From assembly GCA_038317685.1 (NCBI GenBank), contig JBBQBQ010000051.1, forward strand, positions 1 through 16,984: a DNA stretch of 16,984 nucleotides, read 5' to 3'. The notes beneath the pieces are model-generated. The model was not told the DNA's origin, ran no database searches, and saw nothing but the letters and a program-made list of their open reading frames with translations. How positions within the stretch are numbered: position 1 is the first letter of the stretch; the number at the start of each line of letters is the position of its first letter. Source of the stretch: JBBQBQ01 sp038317685. Lineage in GTDB: Bacteria > Desulfobacterota > Desulfuromonadia > Desulfuromonadales > DDH964. This document shows positions 10,853-16,984 of this stretch, piece by piece. The translations under genes were made by a program, and so were the position numbers.

Positions 10853-13800
10853 GCAATTCACTCCTTCGGAGCAATTCTGCCAAATCTAAATTGATGCTTG
10901 TCACAGCCCAATCTGGCTCCTGGGTAAAGGGATTGCGGACGTAATGCGGTCCTTCGCAGTTATCCCCATCGATCAGAACAATAGCAAGAATAAACTTGTC
11001 GGACTGATTGAGTCCGTAAAGGACCTCATTGCGGGTTACGGTAATCGTCGTCGCCCCCTTGGCCCGCCCTTTGACCTCAATATGTCTCGTCGGCGGCAAT
11101 TTTCCATCCACCGGCCGCGGAATGCTGGTCACATCCCAGCCGCACTTCTGCGCCGATACGTCGATCACCTCATGCCCCAGCGCGCTCTCTGCGGCCATCA
11201 CCGCCTGCATGGCAATCTGCTCGATGCGACTGCGCGCGGCGACATCGGCGGTCCAGCCCGGCTCGCCCTTGCGCTGCGCCAAGAGTCCAGCCGGGACCAC
11301 CAGCGCACCACCGATCACGACCGGAGTCGCCGAGATGACATGGCGCATGCGTTCTAGCTCCGCTGTTCGGCTTTGCAGCCGGGCCGTCAGCTCGTCCATG
11401 GTGCGCATGGCATTGTCGTAATTAAGGCGCGGCTGTTTGCCGGCAGCGACATCTTCCTTGAGCTTGATGGCGCGATCCTGCCAGTAGTTGATCTCCTTGA
11501 TCAAACGTTCGTGGACAGCAGCCAGGGTTTTGTCGACATGCGCTTCACGCCGGCCTTTGACCTCGGCAAAGTGCTCGGGGACCAGCTGCGCCGAGGCATG
11601 CGCCAGGGCTTGTTCTTCGAGATTGCGGGTGATCCAGGGGGCACTGAGGATGTCGTCAAGCAACGGCAGGTCGCTGTCCGCAATCGCTTCCAGATCGAGA
11701 TGCGGTGCCCAGCCGGCAGCCGTCGCGTTCCCTTGCGGATCGATCTCGACAAACTGCATGCGTCGGGAGATGACGTGATACGGCTCAGCGCCTTCCTTGA
11801 TCGGGTGGTCGATCACGAAAAGGAGTCGCGGAATCAATTCCAGGTCATGTGGGTCGACCAGGATGGCGCCCTGCTTGAGTTTGCTGCGTTGCTGCTCCAG
11901 AACAATATCGGTGACCGACTGCATGAGCGGATGGGCAGGGTGGAGGAGGTTGGCCATCGGCGCACCGGCCCGGTCGACCAGACGGACGAAATCTTTTTCA
12001 AAGCAGACCCGCTCATAGCGACGCAGCACCGGATCGAGGCAACGCCGATCGCGACCGCTGATCTGGCGGTCCCGCTCGCGGATAATCGGCGGGACGTTGG
12101 TGATCTCCCAGCGCCCTGGCTCACGAGCCCGCAACTCCCCCCCCAGTTGGGCAAAGGCCTGATTGAAGAACGCGCGCACAAAGTACGGCTGCAGCTTGCG
12201 CGCCTCGGCCTTTTCCATCTCTTCCTTGACGGCAAAGAGTTTCTGCACGTCCATGATCTCTTCGCACAAAGCATTGCGCTGGATGATGGTCTTGAGGTGG
12301 GTGGTGTCGAGTGCTCCCTCGACCTTGCGCTGCAAGCGGGCCTTGACTTGAGGGTCGTCTCCGTAGCGGATCGCTTCGATCAGCAGATCGCGTAGTGACC
12401 GATCCTCGAAGACCTCGCCGAGAATATCGAAGACCCGACCACCCAAGGCCACACGTTCGACTTCCAGCTTCTCGAAGAGCCGTTGGAAGACGCTCCCCTC
12501 GCGAGTCTGGTGGGCCACCATGTTCCACAGATGGCAGACCTCCTGCTGGCCGATGCGATGGATGCGGCCGAAGCGTTGTTCAAGCCGATTCGGATTCCAC
12601 GGCAGGTCGTAGTTGACCATGAGGTTGGCGTTTTGCAGGTTGACGCCTTCGCCAGCGGCATCGGTGGCGATCAAAACCCGGACCACCGGGTCATTGCGGA
12701 AGAGGGTCTGGACCTTGACCCGGTCCTCCCGCTTGACCCCACCATGGATCATCTCGACCGACTCGACACTCCCAAGCACCCCGCGAATCCTCTCGACCAG
12801 ATAGTTGAGAGTGTCGCGATGCTCGGTAAAGATGATGATCTTGCGCTGACGACCGGTGGCGTCGTGCATCGCGGGATTGTTCTGGAGCAGACGGGAGAGC
12901 TCTTCCCATTTGCGATCCTGCCCCGAATGGACCACCGCACAAGCCTGATCTTCAAGTCGTTTAAGGATGAGGATTTCCGCTTCCAACTCTTGGATGGTCT
13001 GGGCTGCGGTCGCCTGATCGACGACAGTCTCTTCGAAATCCTCCTGCTGCTCGGCATCGAGATCGTCGGGGTCTTCTGGCATGGTCCAGCCGAGAGTTTC
13101 CGCCAAGGTTTGCCCACGCTGGCGGAGTTTCTCTTCTTCGACCCGGCGTTTGAGTTTCTGATGACGGCGCTTAAGCGATTGGTAGATGGCCTCGGGACTC
13201 GATGCCAGACGACGTTGCAGCGAGGTCAGGGCAAAGCCGACCGTCCCCTTGCGATTGCCATCTTCCAACCGGTCGGCTCGGTTCATCTCCTCGGTGACGT
13301 ACTCGGTGACGGCGTAGTAGAGGGCCGATTCAAGATCGGAAAGGGTGTAGTTAACCGTGTAGGCGCGGCGTTCGGGGAAGAGTGGCGTCCCGTCGAACTT
13401 GAGCAACTCTTCCTTGACCATGCGCCGCATCAAGTCGGAGACTTCAACCCTGTGGGCGGCTTCGCGAAATTTGCCGTAGAAGCGGTCGGCATCGAGCAAG
13501 GACAGAAAGAGCTGGAAGTCCTCCTCCTTGCCGTTGTGCGGCGTCGCGGTCATCAGCAAAAAGTGACACGCTTTCTCGCCCAGCATGCGTCCGAGTTTGA
13601 ATCGTTTGGTCTCAGAAACCTTGTTGCCGTACCAGGTGGCCGAGAGTTTATGGGCTTCGTCGAAGACCACCAAATCCCACTGGGTCGAATCAAGGGTCTG
13701 CTGAATCTCCTCGCTCCGTGAGAGCTGATCGAGTCGGGCAATCCACAAGTCGGCACTCTCCCAGGGATTGAGTCCCATGGGCTGACTGTCGTTAAGCCCG

Positions 13801-14348
13801 TTAAACACCTCGAACTTGAGGCCAAACTTCTCGAACATCTCGTCGGCCCACTGGCTGGTGAGGCTGCCGGGAGCGACGATCAAGATTCGGCGGGCATCAG
13901 CGCGAAGCAGCAACTCACGGATATAGAGCCCGGCCATAATCGTCTTGCCGGCGCCGGGGTCGTCGGCCAACACATAGCGCAGGGGTTGCCGGGGGAGCAT
14001 CGATTCATAGACGGCGCTGATCTGGTGCGGAAGGGGGTCGACGTTGGAGGTATGAACCGCCATCATCGGATCGAAGAGGTAGGCCAGGTTGATCCGCCAT
14101 GCTTCCAACGCCAGCTTGAAAGCTTCACCGGGGGCATCGAACCCCCATGGGCGCCCGGATTCAGCCAAAGACAAATTGACTTCATCGGTACGGAAGAGCA
14201 TCCGCTCGGCGAGGCGACCGTCGGCAGTCTTGTAGTAAACGGTCAGGGCATTGTCGCCTGCCGGTTCGGTCGTAACGACGCGCACCACTTGTCCGGGTTC
14301 GACCCCGGTGATGGCTGCGTTTTTCTTGACATCCTCCAGCTTGAGCAT
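10827..14348 (-). CDS. DrmD-like SNF2/DEAH helicase with C-terminal NO VEIN-C (DUF3883) domain
   Basis: This 1173-residue superfamily 2 helicase starts with a short N-terminal domain (about 1-60). The ATPase lobe has Walker A DDPGAGKT (129-136), DEAH (230-233) and TATPHNG (267-273). The second lobe has IIIFTEHRDTLNYL (504-517), ATDAAGEGVNLQ (561-572) and QRFGRIHRIGQ (591-601). A charged insert (about 395-465) separates the lobes. A C-terminal domain of the NOV_C/DUF3883 type contains GWDVTS (D1072) and HIEVKGRAKG (E1091, K1093), an apparently intact PDDEXK-like set, then TRNEVLYGL. The architecture matches the SNF2 helicase of class 1 DISARM and of DUF499/DUF1156 neighbourhoods. Remodelling or translocation on foreign DNA is inferred. 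The ATG at 14348 has a G-rich site (GGGGG) only 4 nt upstream, so initiation may be weak. It starts 38 nt after gatB and overlaps the AAA gene by 26 nt. Confidence 0.92.
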   Translation of the reverse strand: MLKLEDVKKNAAITGVEPGQVVRVVTTEPAGDNALTVYYKTADGRLAERMLFRTDEVNLSLAESGRPWGFDAPGEAFKLALEAWRINLAYLFDPMMAVHTSNVDPLPHQISAVYESMLPRQPLRYVLADDPGAGKTIMAGLYIRELLLRADARRILIVAPGSLTSQWADEMFEKFGLKFEVFNGLNDSQPMGLNPWESADLWIARLDQLSRSEEIQQTLDSTQWDLVVFDEAHKLSATWYGNKVSETKRFKLGRMLGEKACHFLLMTATPHNGKEEDFQLFLSLLDADRFYGKFREAAHRVEVSDLMRRMVKEELLKFDGTPLFPERRAYTVNYTLSDLESALYYAVTEYVTEEMNRADRLEDGNRKGTVGFALTSLQRRLASSPEAIYQSLKRRHQKLKRRVEEEKLRQRGQTLAETLGWTMPEDPDDLDAEQQEDFEETVVDQATAAQTIQELEAEILILKRLEDQACAVVHSGQDRKWEELSRLLQNNPAMHDATGRQRKIIIFTEHRDTLNYLVERIRGVLGSVESVEMIHGGVKREDRVKVQTLFRNDPVVRVLIATDAAGEGVNLQNANLMVNYDLPWNPNRLEQRFGRIHRIGQQEVCHLWNMVAHQTREGSVFQRLFEKLEVERVALGGRVFDILGEVFEDRSLRDLLIEAIRYGDDPQVKARLQRKVEGALDTTHLKTIIQRNALCEEIMDVQKLFAVKEEMEKAEARKLQPYFVRAFFNQAFAQLGGELRAREPGRWEITNVPPIIRERDRQISGRDRRCLDPVLRRYERVCFEKDFVRLVDRAGAPMANLLHPAHPLMQSVTDIVLEQQRSKLKQGAILVDPHDLELIPRLLFVIDHPIKEGAEPYHVISRRMQFVEIDPQGNATAAGWAPHLDLEAIADSDLPLLDDILSAPWITRNLEEQALAHASAQLVPEHFAEVKGRREAHVDKTLAAVHERLIKEINYWQDRAIKLKEDVAAGKQPRLNYDNAMRTMDELTARLQSRTAELERMRHVISATPVVIGGALVVPAGLLAQRKGEPGWTADVAARSRIEQIAMQAVMAAESALGHEVIDVSAQKCGWDVTSIPRPVDGKLPPTRHIEVKGRAKGATTITVTRNEVLYGLNQSDKFILAIVLIDGDNCEGPHYVRNPFTQEPDWAVTSINLDLAELLRRSELHDSQIVRA
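10861..10866 (-). promoter_or_regulatory. Ribosome binding site for the PtuA-like gene
   Basis: AAGGAG on the minus strand ends 8 nt before the ATG at 10852, inside the last codons of the helicase gene. It is the best Shine-Dalgarno in the island. It rules out the GTG at 10861, which lies inside the site. Confidence 0.75.
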
Positions 14349-14386
14349 ATTTCCCCCATGTCATAACAACCAAATTCCCAGCCCGA

Positions 14387-15838
14387 TTATCCCCCCGCCA
14401 GCAGCTTCTTCAGCAGCTCGTTCACCGTCGCCGGATTGGCTTTGCCCTTGCTGGCCTTCATCACCTGGCCGACGAAGAAGCCGAAGACCTTCTCCTTGCC
14501 GCTACGGTACTCCTCGACCTGGGCCGGGTTGGCGGCAATGATGGCGGCGATGAGGTTTTCGATCTCGCCGCTGTCGGTGACCTGCCGCAGACCCTGGCCC
14601 TCGATGATGGCGTCGGCGTTTTCGCCACTTTTCCACATGGCGTCGAAGACGGTCTTGGCCATCTTCCCCGAGATGGTGCCGTCGTCGATCCGCTGCAGGA
14701 GCCCGGCGAGGCGTTCCGGCGTTACCGGGGCGGCCGCAATACCGATGGCGTCGGCGTTGAGGGCTCGGGTGACCTCTCCCATCACCCAGTTGGAGCAGGC
14801 CTTGGCGTTGCCGTGGAGCTTGACGCAGGCGTCATAATAGTCGGCCAGCGGCCGCTCGGCGGTCAGGACTTCCGCGTCGTAGCGGGGGATGCCGTAGTCG
14901 CGCTGGAAACGCTCCAGCTTGACCTCGGGAAGCTCCGGCAGCCGGGCGCGGACCGCCGCGATCCATTCCTCCCCAATCACCAGTGGAACCAGGTCCGGGT
15001 CGGGGAAGTAGCGATAGTCGTGAGCTTCTTCCTTGCTGCGCATGGAGCGGGTGACGCCGTTGTTGGCATCGAAGAGGCGGGTTTCCTGAACGACCTTCCC
15101 CCCCTCCTCGACGAGCTCGACCTGCCGCTCCACCTCGTAGTCGATGGCCTGCTTGATGAAGCGGAAAGAATTGATGTTCTTCAGCTCGGCGCGGGTGCCG
15201 AGCTCCCGCTGTCCCCAGGGGCGGACGGAGACGTTGGCGTCGCAGCGGAAAGAACCCTCCTCCAGGTTGCCGTCGCAGACGCCGAGGTAGACGACGATCT
15301 GGTGCAGCTTCTTCAGGTAGGCGATGGCGTCCTCGGCGCTACGCAAATCCGGTTCGGAGACGATCTCCAGAAGCGGCGTCCCGGCGCGATTGAGGTCGAC
15401 CAGGGAGGCGCCGGCGGTCTCCGGAGAGTCGCCGTGAAGGAGCTTGCCGGCGTCCTCTTCCATGTGGATGCGGGTGATGCCGATGGTCTTTTTGTCGCCG
15501 CCACCGGTGTCGATCTCCAGCTGACCGCCGAGGCAGATCGGCAGCTCGAACTGGGAGATCTGGTAGCCTTTGGGGAGGTCCGGATAAAAGTAGTTTTTCC
15601 GGGCGAAGACCGAGCGCGGCGCGATGCTGCAGCCGGTCGCCAGACCGGTCATGATGGCGTTTTCGACGACCTGGCGGTTGAGGACCGGCAGCGCGCCGGG
15701 GAGACCCAGACAGACCGGGCAGGTCTGGCTGTTGGGAGGGGCTCCGAAGCGGGTCGAACAGCCGCAGAAGATCTTGCTGGCGGTGGTCAGCTGGACGTGG
15801 ACTTCCAGGCCGATGACGACTTCATAGTTGCTGGTCAT
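14387..15838 (-). CDS. gatB: Asp-tRNA(Asn)/Glu-tRNA(Gln) amidotransferase subunit B
   Basis: GatB binds the mischarged tRNA and activates the Asp or Glu for amidation, using ammonia released by GatA; this supplies Asn-tRNA and/or Gln-tRNA. The 483-residue product is full length. It starts SNYEVVIGLEVHVQLTTASK. The zinc-site cysteines are C25 and C27 (FCGCS) and C40 and C43 (TCPVCLGLPGALP). The tRNA/ATP region includes FARKNYFYPDLPKGYQISQF. The C-terminal GatB/YqeY-type tail domain includes WVMGEVTRALN and AKTVFDAMWKSG. An AGGA Shine-Dalgarno lies 9 nt before the ATG. The gene lies 66 nt after gatA, with a repeat hairpin between them. Only 38 nt separate its TAA from the helicase start, with no terminator-like structure. 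Confidence 0.98.
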   Translation of the reverse strand: MTSNYEVVIGLEVHVQLTTASKIFCGCSTRFGAPPNSQTCPVCLGLPGALPVLNRQVVENAIMTGLATGCSIAPRSVFARKNYFYPDLPKGYQISQFELPICLGGQLEIDTGGGDKKTIGITRIHMEEDAGKLLHGDSPETAGASLVDLNRAGTPLLEIVSEPDLRSAEDAIAYLKKLHQIVVYLGVCDGNLEEGSFRCDANVSVRPWGQRELGTRAELKNINSFRFIKQAIDYEVERQVELVEEGGKVVQETRLFDANNGVTRSMRSKEEAHDYRYFPDPDLVPLVIGEEWIAAVRARLPELPEVKLERFQRDYGIPRYDAEVLTAERPLADYYDACVKLHGNAKACSNWVMGEVTRALNADAIGIAAAPVTPERLAGLLQRIDDGTISGKMAKTVFDAMWKSGENADAIIEGQGLRQVTDSGEIENLIAAIIAANPAQVEEYRSGKEKVFGFFVGQVMKASKGKANPATVNELLKKLLAGG

Positions 15839-15860
15839 GGAGTTGATTCCTGTCGTTTTT

Positions 15861-15909
15861 CATCAGTCCCATTAGTCTCATGGGACCCATGGGACTGATG
15901 GGACCTATG
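15861..15909. repeat. 9-bp periodic repeat forming a hairpin between gatA and gatB
   Basis: On the plus strand the units ATCAGTCCC, ATTAGTCTC, ATGGGACCC, ATGGGACTG, ATGGGACCT and ATG follow each other with 9-bp period from 15862. CATCAGTCCCAT (15861-15872) and ATGGGACTGATG (15889-15900) are perfect 12-bp inverted arms with a 16-nt loop. The element overlaps the gatA stop codon and ends 22 nt before the gatB ATG. On the mRNA strand no U tract follows, so it is not a standard terminator. It might modulate gatB translation or mRNA decay. Similar ATGGGAC-type repeats are, from memory, common between genes in Geobacter relatives. Confidence 0.8.
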
Positions 15910-16984
15910 CAAGTTCCGGTTTCCGGCGGTGCCACTCGGTGGCTTCTTCGAAGGCCTGCGCCGCGCGCAGGATGGTCGCCTCGTCGAAGGGACGGCCGAT
16001 CAGCTGCAGGCCGATCGGCAGGCCGGCCGCCGTCGCTCCGCAGGGGAGGGAGAGACCGCAGGTGCCGGCGAGGTTGACAGGGATGGTAAAGATGTCCGAG
16101 AGGTACATCTGCAGCGGATCGGCGGTCTTTTCCCCAAGGCGAAAAGCGGCGGTCGGCGCCACCGGGGTGAGGAGGAGGTCCACTTTGCCGAAGGCGTCGA
16201 GGAGGTCCTGCCGGATCAAGGTCCGCACCTTCTGCGCCTTGAGGTAGTAGGCGTCGTAGTAGCCGGAGGAGAGGGCGTAGGTGCCGAGCATGATGCGGCG
16301 CTTGACCTCGGCCCCGAAACCGGCGGCACGGCTGGCGCTGAAGAGCTCGGCCAGGCCTTGGCCGGGATCGACCCGCAGGCCGAAGCGGACCCCGTCGTAA
16401 CGGGCGAGGTTGCTGGAGGCCTCGGCGGTGGCGATCAGGTAGTAGCAGGCGACGGCATAGTCGGTGTGCGGGAGGCTGACCGCGACGATCTCCGCCCCGA
16501 GCCGCCGGTAGGCGGCGATGGCCTCATCGACCGCGGTCCGCACCTCCGGGTCGAGCCCGTCGATGAAATACTCCTTCGGCAGGCCGATCTTCAGTCCCTT
16601 GACGCCGTCCTTCAGGGTCGCGCGGTAGTCGGGGACCGGGGTATCGACGGAGGTCGAGTCGAGGGGGTCATAACCGGCCACCGTCTGCAGCATGATCGCG
16701 CAATCCTCCACGTCGCGGGTCAGGGGCCCGACCTGGTCGAGGGAGGAAGCATAGGCGATGACGCCGTAGCGGGAGACCCGACCGTAGGTCGGTTTGAGAC
16801 CGACCACCCCGCAGTGGGCGGCGGGCTGACGGATCGAGCCGCCAGTGTCGGTCCCCAAAGTCGCCAGCGCCTGGCGTGCGGCGACGGCGGCGGCGCTCCC
16901 CCCCGCGGATCCGCCGGGGACGTAAGCAAGGTCCCAGGGGTAGTGGGACGGGCCGAAGGCCGAGTTCTCGGTGGAGCTTCCCAT
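15905..16984 (-). CDS. gatA: Asp-tRNA(Asn)/Glu-tRNA(Gln) amidotransferase subunit A (5' end off the window)
   Basis: GatA is the amidase-family glutaminase that releases ammonia for GatB. The 359 visible codons start in the conserved stretch MGSSTENSAFG, which is internal in full-length proteins. The frame therefore continues off the window, and the ATG at the edge is not the real start; about 125 residues are missing. The amidase signature is present: YVPGGSAGGSAAAVAA with the cis-serine at fragment residue 26, and LGTDTGGSIRQPAA with the nucleophilic serine at residue 50. GLKPTYGRVSRYG follows. The catalytic lysine lies in the missing part. The C-terminus, EEATEWHRRKPELA, ends at a TAG embedded in the repeat element. 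gatC would be expected upstream, off the window. Confidence 0.97.
   Translation of the reverse strand: MGSSTENSAFGPSHYPWDLAYVPGGSAGGSAAAVAARQALATLGTDTGGSIRQPAAHCGVVGLKPTYGRVSRYGVIAYASSLDQVGPLTRDVEDCAIMLQTVAGYDPLDSTSVDTPVPDYRATLKDGVKGLKIGLPKEYFIDGLDPEVRTAVDEAIAAYRRLGAEIVAVSLPHTDYAVACYYLIATAEASSNLARYDGVRFGLRVDPGQGLAELFSASRAAGFGAEVKRRIMLGTYALSSGYYDAYYLKAQKVRTLIRQDLLDAFGKVDLLLTPVAPTAAFRLGEKTADPLQMYLSDIFTIPVNLAGTCGLSLPCGATAAGLPIGLQLIGRPFDEATILRAAQAFEEATEWHRRKPELA

Noticed and set aside
12483..13721. Plus-strand open frame of 412 codons opposite the helicase
   Set aside because: It lies antisense to the helicase motif region, including the ATDAAGEGVN and DEAH segments, and shows no domain of its own.
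14349..14386. Possible promoter or attachment site between gatB and the helicase
   Set aside because: Only 38 nt, with no convincing -35/-10 pair and no direct repeat shared with 1958-2038.
14813..15898. Plus-strand open frame of 361 codons opposite gatB
   Set aside because: Its composition (repeated Val, Asp, Gly) mirrors the antisense of gatB, and its end runs into the repeat element.
16982..16984. ATG at the window edge as the start of gatA
   Set aside because: The codons that follow (GSSTENSAFG) are internal in full-length GatA and the catalytic lysine region is missing, so this is an internal methionine of a gene cut by the window.

Overview
The window is a GC-rich bacterial chromosome segment in which every convincing gene lies on the minus strand, so transcription runs from high to low coordinates. 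The ends hold housekeeping genes: gatA (partial) and gatB of the tRNA-dependent amidotransferase at 14387-16984, and mtnA plus the 5' third of glnE at 1-1957. From memory, the gatA-gatB-mtnA-glnE neighbourhood resembles Desulfuromonadales/Geobacter-type Desulfobacterota. A 9-bp periodic ATGGGACxx repeat at 15862-15909 also fits that group. The assignment is inference, not proof.

Between gatB and mtnA sits a tightly packed six-gene block of about 12.3 kb (2039-14348) that looks like an anti-phage defence island. In transcription order it encodes: a 1173-residue SNF2/DEAH helicase of the DISARM DrmD type with a C-terminal NO VEIN-C (DUF3883) nuclease-like domain; an SMC/ABC-like AAA ATPase and an HNH protein that together resemble the Septu pair PtuA/PtuB; a 960-residue DUF1156 DNA methyltransferase; a DUF1016 (YhcG-type) PDDEXK nuclease; and a DUF499 P-loop ATPase. 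Junctions within the block range from a 26-nt overlap to a 13-nt gap, which suggests one translationally coupled operon. Only 38 nt separate gatB from the helicase, so the block may be read from the gat promoter.

The likely logic is inferred. The DUF1156 methyltransferase marks self DNA, while the helicase and the DUF499 ATPase sense and process unmodified DNA. The nuclease role would be shared by the NOV_C domain, the DUF1016 protein and the PtuAB-like pair. Helicase, DUF1156 and DUF499 form a recognisable DISARM-like core, but DrmA, DrmB and the PLD nuclease DrmC are absent from the window. PtuAB and DUF1016 look like modules embedded in that core. The AAA/HNH pair and the middle of the methyltransferase are visibly more AT-rich than the rest, which points to mosaic assembly.

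No tRNA, rRNA, CRISPR array, transposase, integrase or origin was recognised. There is no gene-free stretch longer than 81 nt.
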